A stretch of 64,000 nucleotides of DNA from CAZWAP01 sp964632005. Its GTDB lineage: Bacteria > Planctomycetota > Phycisphaerae > Sedimentisphaerales > Anaerobacaceae. A program made the translations under genes and the position numbers. Location of the stretch: assembly GCA_964632005.1 (NCBI GenBank), contig CAZWAP010000009.1:12351-76350 (forward strand). Reading direction: 5' to 3'. This document shows positions 1 to 9,998 of this stretch, one piece after another (the stretch's first letter is position 1; each line of letters begins with the position of its first letter). The notes under the pieces are model-generated. The model saw only the letters and a program-made list of their open reading frames with translations, had not been told where the DNA came from and made no database searches.

Positions 1-98
1 GGCCGAAGGCTTATAATCGGATTCCACCGGGCAGTTCCGGCACAAACCCGGAGGCCTTGAAGAAGAATATCGGCCCGCCCGGCAAAAAGCGTCGGTAG
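1..98 (+). CDS. 3' end of an upstream gene, possibly rbfA
   Basis: A frame entering the window at base 3 stays open to a TAG at 96-98, giving about 31 residues ending in a basic tail (PPGKKRR). It is rich in proline, glycine and lysine, as low-complexity C-terminal tails often are. The next gene is an NrnA-type phosphoesterase, and in many bacteria that gene directly follows rbfA in the nusA-infB-rbfA group. RbfA is therefore a reasonable guess from context only. Nothing in the visible residues proves it. Confidence 0.4.
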   Translation, partial: PKAYNRIPPGSSGTNPEALKKNIGPPGKKRR

Positions 99-170
99 AA
101 ACCGACGGCAGAGGCAGACCCGCAGCTCTACCAGGTTTGTGGTGCCTGAGTAATTGAAGGAAGCGCGATT

Positions 171-1175
171 GTGGACAACGAAGACTTCAAAAACGCCGTT
201 GAACTTGTGCATCGCTCAAATCTGATCTTGATAACAACCCATATCAAGCCGGACGGCGATGCATGCGGATGCCTGGCGGCGCTGTCTGAGTCGCTCGGGG
301 CCATAGGCAAAGAGACCCTGCCGCTCTTGCTAACCGAGGCACCCCGGTGGTATGATTTTGTGCTTGGTGCCGGGGTCGTGGTCCTCGGTAGGGACGTCAC
401 GGTCGAGCAGCTGCTGGAAAGGCAATTCGACCTGGTCGTCATCCTTGATACAAGCAGCTACAGCCAGTTGGGCCCCTTCGAGCCGTATTTGAAGCAATGT
501 GATAAACCCGTGCTCGTTGTTGACCACCACGTAACTTCCGACGAGTTCGGCGACGTTCGGCTTGTTGATTCATCTGCTGCGGCAACGGGCCTGATCGTGC
601 TGGATCTGGTCGAGTATGCCGGCTGGTCGATAACCACGCGGATCGCCGAGGCGCTGTTCGTGGCGGTAGCCAGTGATACCGGATGGTTCCAGTTCGCCAA
701 TACCGACGCGAGGACCTACGCAGTCTGCGCAAAGTTGGTCGAGGCCGGTGCCAGGCCGACAGCCATCTATGACAGCTTATACAACAACTTCTCACAGGGC
801 CGGTTCAATTTGATGCTTGCGATGTTGAGCACCCTCGAGCTGCACTTCGACGGACGATTCGCCACCCAGCATATCTCCCAGCGGCACTTCAAGCAGACCG
901 GTACGAGCTACTCGGACACGGAAAACCTGATCAACGAGTGCCACAGGATCGAGACGGTAGAGGCCTCGGCCCTGTTTGTCGAGACCGAGGACGGGCGAAT
1001 CAGGTGTTCGCTGCGAAGCAGAGGCGGAATAGACGTCAGCGAGATCGCAGCCAGATATGGAGGGGGCGGCCATAGGTCCGCAGCCGGCGCCTATCTGTCC
1101 GCGCCGCTGGAGGACGCCAAGCAAATCATCGTCCGTGAGATGGCCGGTCGATTCGGCGGCGCCGGTCACCGCTGA
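171..1175 (+). CDS. nrnA: DHH/DHHA1 phosphoesterase, NrnA-like (nanoRNase / pAp phosphatase)
   Basis: A 334-residue protein of the RecJ-like DHH superfamily. NrnA-type members degrade 2-5 nt RNA and many dephosphorylate pAp; they are cytoplasmic and Mn-dependent. Visible motifs, in order: HIKPDGDA near residue 24 (motif I), ILDTSS near 90 (motif II), VVDHHVTSDEFGD near 117 (the DHH motif), ASDTGWFQ near 166 (motif IV) and the glycine-rich GGGGHRSAAG near 298 of the C-terminal DHHA1 domain. The length fits the family (about 310-340). The start is GTG at 171, with GAAGGA about 10 nt upstream. It lies 72 bp after the preceding frame on the same strand, so co-transcription is likely. The family call is firm; the exact substrate (nanoRNA, pAp or c-di-AMP products) cannot be read from sequence. 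Confidence 0.9.
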   Translation: MDNEDFKNAVELVHRSNLILITTHIKPDGDACGCLAALSESLGAIGKETLPLLLTEAPRWYDFVLGAGVVVLGRDVTVEQLLERQFDLVVILDTSSYSQLGPFEPYLKQCDKPVLVVDHHVTSDEFGDVRLVDSSAAATGLIVLDLVEYAGWSITTRIAEALFVAVASDTGWFQFANTDARTYAVCAKLVEAGARPTAIYDSLYNNFSQGRFNLMLAMLSTLELHFDGRFATQHISQRHFKQTGTSYSDTENLINECHRIETVEASALFVETEDGRIRCSLRSRGGIDVSEIAARYGGGGHRSAAGAYLSAPLEDAKQIIVREMAGRFGGAGHR

Positions 1176-1178
1176 ATA

Positions 1179-1796
1179 TCATTTCGGCTCGTAGTAATGG
1201 GGACGTTTGCCGTTTTCGTTGGGCGAGAAGGCTTCTTGCAGGATCATCTGACCGTACGGGCTGTCGGCGGGGACCCACCGGCTGTCGGCGGGCCTGCGAA
1301 TGAGCCTGCCCCAGCCCCAATGCGCGATGTTGTCGGGGCTGGCCCGACCCCTTGCTGGCGAGGCACCCCGGGCTGTGGGGTCGGAGGTTTCCAGAAAGGC
1401 GAGAAAACGCTCGGCTTCGTTCGGCTCTTCCACGTATGTAAGCACGTATGCCCTCACACCCGCAGGCTCGCCGTTCGGCAGTGGGCCCGAGGGGGCCTCT
1501 ATGGGAGGCCGTAGGTCCTTCTCGGCCGTGAACAGCTTGCCGGTGTTCAGGTCGTAGTACCATTCTTTTTCGCATTTCATCACCGGCGGCGGAGGTTCGC
1601 GCCGCGCCACCCGCACAACAACCGGCAGCAGTAGCGCCACCAAGCCGACCGCGATCGCCACCAAAAGCCCGCGATGCTCGCTGGCCCAGATGCGAACGGG
1701 AGAATCCCTCCACCATTCGGCCAGTCGTTCGAGTTTCCTTTGCACGTCGTATTTGAACCAGCTGGGCAATCCCGGCAACATTAGCGCATCTCCCAA
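1179..1796 (-). CDS. Single-pass membrane protein, unknown function
   Basis: A protein of up to 205 residues, converging on nrnA with 3 bp between the stops. The first 45 residues are charged and amphipathic (aromatic and Arg/Lys rich), followed by one clear hydrophobic segment at about residues 47-65 with RVARR just after it. The remaining ~130 residues are hydrophilic and proline-rich, with a YYDLNTGKLF stretch near 84 and a PYGQMILQEAF stretch near 180. No catalytic motif is recognised. The start could also be Met6 (1781). It lies just downstream of the polytopic membrane gene on the same strand (35 bp), suggesting one operon. I do not recognise the family; it looks like a lineage-specific planctomycete protein. 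Confidence 0.65.
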   Translation of the reverse strand: MGDALMLPGLPSWFKYDVQRKLERLAEWWRDSPVRIWASEHRGLLVAIAVGLVALLLPVVVRVARREPPPPVMKCEKEWYYDLNTGKLFTAEKDLRPPIEAPSGPLPNGEPAGVRAYVLTYVEEPNEAERFLAFLETSDPTARGASPARGRASPDNIAHWGWGRLIRRPADSRWVPADSPYGQMILQEAFSPNENGKRPHYYEPK

Positions 1797-1831
1797 ATCC
1801 CTGGCGGGCCCTTGTTTCCGCCCCGTCTTTA

Positions 1832-3697
1832 TTAGAACGGCCCCCTAATAGTTAGCCGTTCTCCAACAGCTGGCACCTCGAACGGCAGGTACCGGTCCTT
1901 CTTCCAGCTCCACCAAAGCCATACCAGCGAGTCGTGATCCAGGGAAACTGCGAATCTAAACCGCACCGCCATCGGCATACTCTGGGCATCGACCTCCAGA
2001 ATCTCGACCGACATACCCGGCAGGTTGACTACCTGCCCGAGCCTTAGCCCTTCTGCTCTGCCCTGCACCGCGCTGAGGGCCTCGAACAGGTAGGATATGT
2101 GCAGATTAAAGCCGCGAGATGGCCGGCACGAGAGCAGGTTGCCGGCAAGGGCCTTCAGGGTGAGCGTCTTATCGTCCTGCCGTACTATCTCGATCGGCCC
2201 GAACGCAGGAGCCAGAACGCGGATCGCTCGCGGCAACGCCCGGCCCTCGTAGGCCCTCTGGAAGGGGATGTAGAAAAACGACGCCGGGTTCGGCGCGTTA
2301 ACCACCACCAGCTCTCGCCCGGCAAGGTCGTCCGGCGGCTCTGCGTCCATCGTTTCCTTGAGCTCCTCGACTATCTTCGAAGTCGTAACCGGCGCGGCGA
2401 CCCGACTCACAAGCGCGCACGGCACGTGCGCCAGCACGAAAATGATGCACAACACGCGCGTCAAGGCCCGCCGGCCGGCCGCCCTTGGAATCCAGCCCTC
2501 GCCAACCACAAATCCCGCGACGAACAAAGCAATCACCCCATACGCCCCTATCCCCGCAAACAGCAGGTTACGATTCATCGGCATTGTCGCACAGACCGGC
2601 AGAACCGAAAGGTGCATTCCCACCGCCCAGAACCTCGCAACCCGGTTCGCGCGGAGCAATGGCAGCAGCAGCACCAGCACCCCGGCAGCCAGAATCGCCG
2701 CCGCTAACCACAGCACCAACCTGGCCGAATCAGATATGTAGCTGTATATATCCGCCGGTATGCCGCTCCACTGGCGTAGTACAAGAATCGGGCCGCGAAG
2801 TACGATCGCCCGGGCATACTGCAGCGGCTCCCGGCTCGGGTCCAGATAAAAGCTGCCCCCGCTGGCGCCGTGCCCCGAGAGGTTGTAGACTATCCGCCAG
2901 CCGACGCTTACCACCGCCGCCGGAGCAAGACTGAGCGACCGCTGCAGCTTACCGCCTTTATCGAGGACCACGGCGTACGCAAACAGGTATGCGCAGGTAG
3001 CCACGCCCGCCTCAGCCGAGAACAGTGCCCCGGCCAGGCAAACTACCGATGCCGCTCCTGCCCAGATTTGCCCGGCCCTGCGCCATCGATCGTGCCACAA
3101 GAGACACAACAGCCCGAAAACCAGCGATATGAAGATGTTCCGGTTCGCTATCCACATCGCCGGAAAGTAGCTGAAGTCGTCCAGGACGTACATCAGCGCC
3201 GCCAGAGCCGCCACCGACGCCGGAACCGTCAGCCGGCGGTGCAGCACCCCCACCAAAAAGACCGCGCCGGCTAGCCATACCAGGTTATGCGCGTGCATCC
3301 AGACCGTCGAGCCGCCGAGAAGGCGGTAATCGAGCCAGTGCGTCAGGCTGCTCAAGGGCCGCCACAACCGAACCCGAAGCCCGTCGTAGGTCCACCACGG
3401 CATTGCCCCGTATTTTTTCAGCAGGGCCAGATTACCCTGCGGGTCAACCGGGCCGAACTGCTCCGACAGGGCCGTGGACAGCCGGCCGGAATCTTCGGAG
3501 CTGAGCCCCACCGCCCTGAGGCGGTCGCCCACGTCGGCCGGCCCAGCCATCAACGCCCAATGACAGAAGTCATCGTTCAGCAGTCCCGTGCCCAACGCCG
3601 GAAGCGTTGCGATTGCCGCCAGTATCCCCAGAATGACGGGCAGATGGCGGTATTCCAGGATTCTGGCCACTCGGCTGCCGAGGCAAGAACGCAGCAC
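1832..3697 (-). CDS. Polytopic membrane protein, glycosyltransferase-39/ArnT-like topology
   Basis: A 621-residue integral membrane protein with about ten to twelve hydrophobic spans through residue ~430, then a soluble C-terminal domain of ~190 residues. After the first span comes LLNDDFCHW, an acidic pair in the first external loop. This placement is seen in GT-C glycosyltransferases such as PMT/ArnT, where it binds the lipid-phosphate sugar donor. The rest of the N-terminal half (WxNRN, HNLVWL) resembles uncharacterised GT-C-like proteins of planctomycetes. The C-terminal part is beta-rich and without known motifs. Function is inferred only from topology and the DD pair. Acyltransferase or general polytopic proteins remain alternatives. 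Confidence 0.6.
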   Translation of the reverse strand: MLRSCLGSRVARILEYRHLPVILGILAAIATLPALGTGLLNDDFCHWALMAGPADVGDRLRAVGLSSEDSGRLSTALSEQFGPVDPQGNLALLKKYGAMPWWTYDGLRVRLWRPLSSLTHWLDYRLLGGSTVWMHAHNLVWLAGAVFLVGVLHRRLTVPASVAALAALMYVLDDFSYFPAMWIANRNIFISLVFGLLCLLWHDRWRRAGQIWAGAASVVCLAGALFSAEAGVATCAYLFAYAVVLDKGGKLQRSLSLAPAAVVSVGWRIVYNLSGHGASGGSFYLDPSREPLQYARAIVLRGPILVLRQWSGIPADIYSYISDSARLVLWLAAAILAAGVLVLLLPLLRANRVARFWAVGMHLSVLPVCATMPMNRNLLFAGIGAYGVIALFVAGFVVGEGWIPRAAGRRALTRVLCIIFVLAHVPCALVSRVAAPVTTSKIVEELKETMDAEPPDDLAGRELVVVNAPNPASFFYIPFQRAYEGRALPRAIRVLAPAFGPIEIVRQDDKTLTLKALAGNLLSCRPSRGFNLHISYLFEALSAVQGRAEGLRLGQVVNLPGMSVEILEVDAQSMPMAVRFRFAVSLDHDSLVWLWWSWKKDRYLPFEVPAVGERLTIRGPF

Positions 3698-3986
3698 AGA
3701 GCCCCCTTTCTCGTCCTACCGTGTCAACCTATCAAATCAAAACGCCCAGCTTCTCACCAGCGAAAGGCTCGCTCGGCAATAGTATACTAATTCGGCCCTG
3801 CAAACAAGCCTCACGGCCCGGCCGAGCCGCACCGTGCCCGGGGCCGAACGCCGCAACGAGGCCTGGCAGTCCGCCCGGCGGCTGCTGCCACCTTGCATAA
3901 ACCAGGCTCTTGCCTTACCATACCGACGGCTTGCTTTCCCGGCTCGCTATGGGATAAAAGAGGCGTCAGACGGGGTACCAGGGACG
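3698..3986. other. Intergenic region between divergent genes
   Basis: About 290 bp separate the membrane gene (minus) from the acylphosphatase gene (plus), so both must be served from here. A reading frame continues upstream of the acylphosphatase start to about 3834. Its residues are unlike the family, so I treat it as non-coding. No convincing -35/-10 pair or structured element was found. Confidence 0.4.
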
Positions 3987-4268
3987 ATGAATGAGACGAT
4001 GATAGCCAGACATATAATATTCACCGGCAGGGTCCAGGGGGTCGGTTTTCGCTTTACCGCGAGAGGCATTGCCAGCAGGTGTGGGCTGACCGGCTTTGTT
4101 CGCAATCTCCCTGATGGGACGGTCGAGATGCTCGCCCAGGGCGAACCGCAAGACGTGGACGCCGCCATCGCCCAGATCAAGCAGAGATTTCTCGGTTATA
4201 TCGCGGATGTGCGGGTTAACGAGGTGCCGTACGACCCACAATATACGGATTTCAGAATCACCTTCTAA
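3987..4268 (+). CDS. acyP: Acylphosphatase
   Basis: A 93-residue protein matching the acylphosphatase fold, which hydrolyses acyl phosphates such as carbamoyl phosphate or 1,3-bisphosphoglycerate. The signature GRVQGVGFRFTARGIA near residues 14-29 contains the catalytic Arg that binds phosphate. GLTGFVRNLPDGTVEM follows near 34-49 with the catalytic Asn. The Met at 3987 gives the usual length. Met at 3999 is an alternative and has better spacing from AGGGA at 3980-3984. It is monocistronic, with a minus-strand gene downstream. Confidence 0.93.
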   Translation: MNETMIARHIIFTGRVQGVGFRFTARGIASRCGLTGFVRNLPDGTVEMLAQGEPQDVDAAIAQIKQRFLGYIADVRVNEVPYDPQYTDFRITF

Positions 4269-4333
4269 CAACGCTCAGACCTCGGCCGGGATTATGAACC
4301 CTGGCGCCGATTAGCCGGCTCACAAGATGCACT

Positions 4334-5113
4334 TCATTCGGCCAGATGCCGCACCAGCCCCCGCTTTCGCGGCACAACGATGTCCGCTTTGCGCGCCGGT
4401 TCGTCCTTTTTCGCCCGGTAATCAATGTCCATTATCTCGACGAATTCAGCCGTGTAGTCCTTCAGCACACCGCAATACTCGAGTATCTCTTCGCCCTTGA
4501 CCAGCTCAAGCACGACCTTACGCCCTATGTATCTCTCGAGTAACGGCTCATAAGAGGTCCCCACGGAGCTCATCAATTCCTGTTTCATCTGGGAGACGTA
4601 TTTCTCCTGGGAACTCAGCACCAATCCCGCAGGTGTTGCTTTCTTGGCCTGGCTCAAGAATAAATTGACCACCTCGACGACCGAGTCTCTTACCGTCTTG
4701 AAGACGTTGGCTGTCTTTCTCTTGAGTTTGCGTAGGGGCCCGGGATGGTAGGTCTTGCGGAGCTCCTTGTCTCGTTTGGCCCTGTTGGCCTCGTTCAGCT
4801 CATCGTGGTAGCGGATTACCACGCCAATCCTGTCGTACTCGTGCTTGTAAAGGATATAGCTTGCTTCCTCGTGTCCGTCCTCGTCTTGGCGTTTCTTTTT
4901 ATAGACGAATTCCAGCCCCGTATTCTCCACCCGCAGGATGCCCCAGATCGTCTTGCCGCCCGAATCCTCCAGGGTTACCATATTGTGTGCGAAATCTCGC
5001 AGGCACTTATCTCTGCTCCTTCTCCTGATAAACGCGCCTAAACCCGCCGCCAGTATGATAAAAGCTATCGTAATAGCGGTGTAGGGTATTGTAACTGCCA
5101 GTAACTGGGGCAT
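4334..5113 (-). CDS. Membrane-anchored protein of unknown function
   Basis: About 259 residues from the Met at 5113 (an upstream Met at 5134 is possible). One N-terminal hydrophobic helix (TIPYTAITIAFIILAAGLGAF) is followed by RRRSR, so the bulk should be cytoplasmic. The soluble part has mixed alpha/beta character: a first domain near residues 40-100 with repeated beta-strand patterns (TIWGILRVENTGLEFVYK), a basic helical stretch, and a second domain after residue 190 (GRKVVLELVKGEEILEYCGVLKDYTAEFVEIMDIDY) that resembles a small Sm/PRC-like beta barrel. No catalytic residues are apparent. The same-strand neighbour, the CxxC protein, lies just upstream, perhaps in one transcript. The family is not recognised. 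Confidence 0.6.
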   Translation of the reverse strand: MPQLLAVTIPYTAITIAFIILAAGLGAFIRRRSRDKCLRDFAHNMVTLEDSGGKTIWGILRVENTGLEFVYKKKRQDEDGHEEASYILYKHEYDRIGVVIRYHDELNEANRAKRDKELRKTYHPGPLRKLKRKTANVFKTVRDSVVEVVNLFLSQAKKATPAGLVLSSQEKYVSQMKQELMSSVGTSYEPLLERYIGRKVVLELVKGEEILEYCGVLKDYTAEFVEIMDIDYRAKKDEPARKADIVVPRKRGLVRHLAE

Positions 5114-5168
5114 ATAAGCCTCCGGACAACCCACCCAGCTTTCCGCGCAGCCGGGATGTCGGGCGCTG

Positions 5169-5660
5169 CTACGACCCGCGCACCTTCGCGAGGATCACAA
5201 CGTAATTCTTGCCGTAATACTCCGCGCACTTCGGGCAGGTCGTATAGAAAAAGTACATCTTCTCTATATCCTTGTTCCTGATAGCCACGTATTCTTCCAT
5301 TTGCTTGATCCACTTGCGGATGTTCTTATACGGCCCTTCGAAGACCTTCGTCAGAAACGTACCCGAAATCCTGGTCATCCGGGAATTCGGCACATCCTTG
5401 GCCACCGCGATGTACACCTCTGCTCCCCAGAGCGGGCTTTCATCGCAGAGCACCAGGGGCACCGGCGGCAGGGCGCCGGCCTTCGAGATCCTCTCCATAT
5501 TGTCCGCCATCACCTTTGCAAAGTTCAGCGGGGTATGGAAGAAACTCCTGACCCGACTCCTTACGAACAGCTTATCCTCAAATCTCACTTCTTTTTCGTC
5601 CCATGGCCCTGGGTCGAACCGCGGACAACAGCCGGTTTGCGAATCGTAGAGCCTATCCAT
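5169..5660 (-). CDS. Conserved CxxC protein, unknown function
   Basis: About 163 residues from the Met at 5660 (an upstream in-frame Met at 5696 is possible). Features are a conserved-looking central region (PVPLVLCDESPLWGAEVYIA), and near the C-terminus FFYTTCPKCAEYYGKNYVVI, a CPKC motif that could bind zinc or be redox active. The protein ends a few residues after a final beta strand (VVILAKVRGS). It has no signal peptide or membrane span. I recall similar CPKCA-x-YGKNYVV endings in uncharacterised cytoplasmic proteins of several phyla but cannot name the function. It lies 55 bp upstream of the membrane-anchored gene on the same strand. Confidence 0.6.
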   Translation of the reverse strand: MDRLYDSQTGCCPRFDPGPWDEKEVRFEDKLFVRSRVRSFFHTPLNFAKVMADNMERISKAGALPPVPLVLCDESPLWGAEVYIAVAKDVPNSRMTRISGTFLTKVFEGPYKNIRKWIKQMEEYVAIRNKDIEKMYFFYTTCPKCAEYYGKNYVVILAKVRGS

Positions 5661-5919
5661 AGCCTTTGCCTCGCTGTGCGAACATTCGATTCTCACGGCT
5701 TGATTTTCGCCGAATCACTCGAAAGGTCAAACCTAATCTGGCCCACAGCTCCTGGAGTCTGCTTATGAGCCATACTCCAAACGACAACCCCGAGCGGGAA
5801 AAGTTCCCTGTATCGCGTAGAATAGGAAGCCTTCCTCCTGGTTTCGCATTTCAAGTTGGGTAGAATATATAGACCAAATGGGGGTGAAGCTTAGCCACCG
5901 TCCTGCCGTCCGCGGTTTT

Positions 5920-7134
5920 TTAGTTTTCTTCGGCCCGGCCGAGCAAGCCGCTATTGACAAGATAATCGGCAAAGAGCCTGGCCTTGAGGCGCGAGCCGTG
6001 GGCATTGACGTGCACACCGTCGGTGTAGAGATGTTTATCCGTCGGAAATTCAGCGGCGAAGTCAAAAAGATAAGCCCCGGTCCGCCGGGCCACCGACTTG
6101 AGCGACTCGTTCATCTCGGAGTAGGCACTGCGAAACTCCGGCGAAGAGCTGGTGGGCTTGTCCGGAAAGTAGGGCGAATACGCGAATGTCGCCAGCACGG
6201 TCTTTACGCCGTGGTACTTCGCCATCACGACCAGGTTCCCCAGGTTACGCTCGAAATACTTCGGCGTGTTCGCAGCCAACATTTCTTCGGCGCTGACGTC
6301 TTTGAAGATTCCCTGCGGATAAGTACCTCTGGCTCGCTGATTGTAGAAATCGAAGAAGCGGAAGGTCGGGGCGGGCTTGGCCAGGTACCTGTCGATGGAT
6401 GAGTGCGGCTTTACCATCCCGGTCCTGATCATCACGTACCTCAGCAAGCTGCTGTATTCAAGGATGCTCGGCATAAACATAAGCACCGGCGCAGCGGCGC
6501 CGGAATTGTCGCTGGTGTATGCCTCGTGCGGCCAGACAAACCTGCCGAGTATGTCGTTGACTCCGTGGTACACGATGATTATATCCGGATCCAGCTCGAG
6601 CACGCGGAGCTCGAAGTTGACCAGCGACTCCAGGCTCGTCCACGCACCGGCGCCGCTATTGACGACATCCACGTTCTTGTAGCCCCGCCTCTTCAGCTCC
6701 TGCTCCAACAGATATGGGTACGACAGGCGGTAGTCGTCGAGCTCGGTCGTGTAGGTGGTCGAGCCGCCAAGGCAGACGATCCTGGTCCGGCCGGCAGGCT
6801 TGGGCATATCTATCTCATCGCCCCGGTAGCCAAGCGAATTGTGTTTGTTGGGGCCCTTGACGTAGTTGGGCGTGGGATAGTAACCAAGATAACGGTGGGG
6901 GGTCCACTTGCGATAGGTGAACTTGTATCTTTTCTCCAGCTGCCGAAGCGACGCATACTTGAGAAACGCCCTCTCCGGTGCAAGATAAGCCAACCAGATC
7001 CGCATTCCCGCTTCCAGAACGACGAACACTACCAGAACGGAGACAGCCGATGTCAAGATGTTCTCAAGAAGCGTTCGCAGCCGACCGGCCCGGCCGACCG
7101 TCTTGTTCTCGGGTGTGACTTTCTCACTCATCAT
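5920..7134 (-). CDS. Membrane-anchored SGNH/GDSL-like hydrolase
   Basis: A protein of about 404 residues from tandem Met codons at 7134/7131. The second is well placed, with GGAG 6 nt upstream. One hydrophobic segment (residues ~22-45) anchors a periplasmic domain. SGNH blocks are visible: CLGGSTTYTTELDD (block I Ser), NSGAGAWTSLE (block II Gly), VYHGVNDI (block III Asn), and DGVHVNAHGSRL near the C-terminus (block V Asp-x-x-His). All four catalytic positions are therefore present. Such proteins deacylate lipids or de-O-acetylate polysaccharides, and in planctomycetes often sit near cell-envelope genes. The substrate is unknown. It follows the hybrid-kinase gene on the same strand with ~190 bp between, so it is probably a separate unit. 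The upstream extension of the open frame overlaps the kinase gene and is not used. Confidence 0.82.
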   Translation of the reverse strand: MMSEKVTPENKTVGRAGRLRTLLENILTSAVSVLVVFVVLEAGMRIWLAYLAPERAFLKYASLRQLEKRYKFTYRKWTPHRYLGYYPTPNYVKGPNKHNSLGYRGDEIDMPKPAGRTRIVCLGGSTTYTTELDDYRLSYPYLLEQELKRRGYKNVDVVNSGAGAWTSLESLVNFELRVLELDPDIIIVYHGVNDILGRFVWPHEAYTSDNSGAAAPVLMFMPSILEYSSLLRYVMIRTGMVKPHSSIDRYLAKPAPTFRFFDFYNQRARGTYPQGIFKDVSAEEMLAANTPKYFERNLGNLVVMAKYHGVKTVLATFAYSPYFPDKPTSSSPEFRSAYSEMNESLKSVARRTGAYLFDFAAEFPTDKHLYTDGVHVNAHGSRLKARLFADYLVNSGLLGRAEEN

Positions 7135-7324
7135 AAACTCCACTCTTGAGAATGCGAGAAACTGGGCCCTATACAGGTGCGACTTCTGCAAATACGTCGC
7201 GGTGCGAAAACGCCGCGCAGCAACAGACGCCGAAGGTCGCTCGTGCTTAAACTGGAAGCGCAATTCTACCGCCAGCGCTGCGCTGGAGTAAAGCCGAAAA
7301 GCCTCCCGTTCGGCGCCGCCCGGT

Positions 7325-9334
<2,010 letters not shown>

Positions 9335-9368
9335 TTATCAGCCCAGTTCGCCGTTCCAAATCGGGTTT

Positions 9369-9995
9369 TTATGGCGACTTTTTCTTGATCACGCGTTTCG
9401 CCAGTCGTAGCAACTGGGCCCTGATTTTCAGCCTTGCTTGCTCGGCGGCGGCAATATTGATCTCGAAACGCAACTTGTCGTTCTCCGTGAGGAAGTTCAG
9501 CACGCCCCCGGCCTCCAGGAAACCGCGCGTATCGCCGACAGTCAGAACCGGATGGTCCCTGACTATCTTCAGTATCTTCCTGACATTTCTTTCCTCGGAC
9601 GGACATACAAACAGCAAGTGACACTTCCTCAAAGCATCGTACTGCCGCCGCGTTTGGTTCGGGTCCGACTCCTCCAACTGCTTGAGGCCTTTGAATCGCC
9701 TGACGGCAACCTTCCTGTCTCTTATCTTCTTGTCCTTGATCGATTCGAACGCATCCCTGAACGGGTCCTTGCCTATAATCCCGATCGTTATGGGCTCATT
9801 GCTGTCGGCCATCCGCTCGGCCGGCCAGTCCACGAACTTCAGAAAGTTGTACAGGAACGCAGCCTTGACCTTATATTCCAGCTGAAGTTCGTCGCCACGG
9901 ACGGGCGCAGCGGACGTGGCCCAAAAGTAGGCGGCCGCAATAATCACTAAAGTTCTGATTGCCTTACTCACCTTGGTGTACCGAAGCGATTCCAC
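9369..9995 (-). CDS. YfiR-like (DUF4154) periplasmic protein
   Basis: A 208-residue protein with an N-terminal signal peptide (TLVIIAAAYFWATSAAPVRG) and a mature domain matching the YfiR/DUF4154 pattern: LEYKVKAAFLYNFLKFVDWP just after cleavage, ITIGIIGKDPF in the middle, LLFVCPSEERNVRKIL, VLTVGDTRGFLEAGGVLNFLTENDKLRFEIN, and a basic C-terminus. In Pseudomonas YfiR restrains the diguanylate cyclase YfiN from the periplasm. Here no GGDEF protein is adjacent, and the partner is more likely the hybrid kinase downstream. The start is GTG 9995, only 3 bp after the receptor stop (TAG 9999-10001), so the genes are tightly coupled. The mature part has one Cys (in FVCPSEE); the disulfide-forming Cys pair known in P. 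aeruginosa YfiR is not evident. Confidence 0.85.
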   Translation of the reverse strand: MESLRYTKVSKAIRTLVIIAAAYFWATSAAPVRGDELQLEYKVKAAFLYNFLKFVDWPAERMADSNEPITIGIIGKDPFRDAFESIKDKKIRDRKVAVRRFKGLKQLEESDPNQTRRQYDALRKCHLLFVCPSEERNVRKILKIVRDHPVLTVGDTRGFLEAGGVLNFLTENDKLRFEINIAAAEQARLKIRAQLLRLAKRVIKKKSP

Positions 9996-9998
9996 TGG

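Noticed and set aside
5765..5863. Short plus-strand ORF with GGAG before ATG (32 residues)
   Set aside because: Too short, no family-like features, lies between two minus-strand genes.
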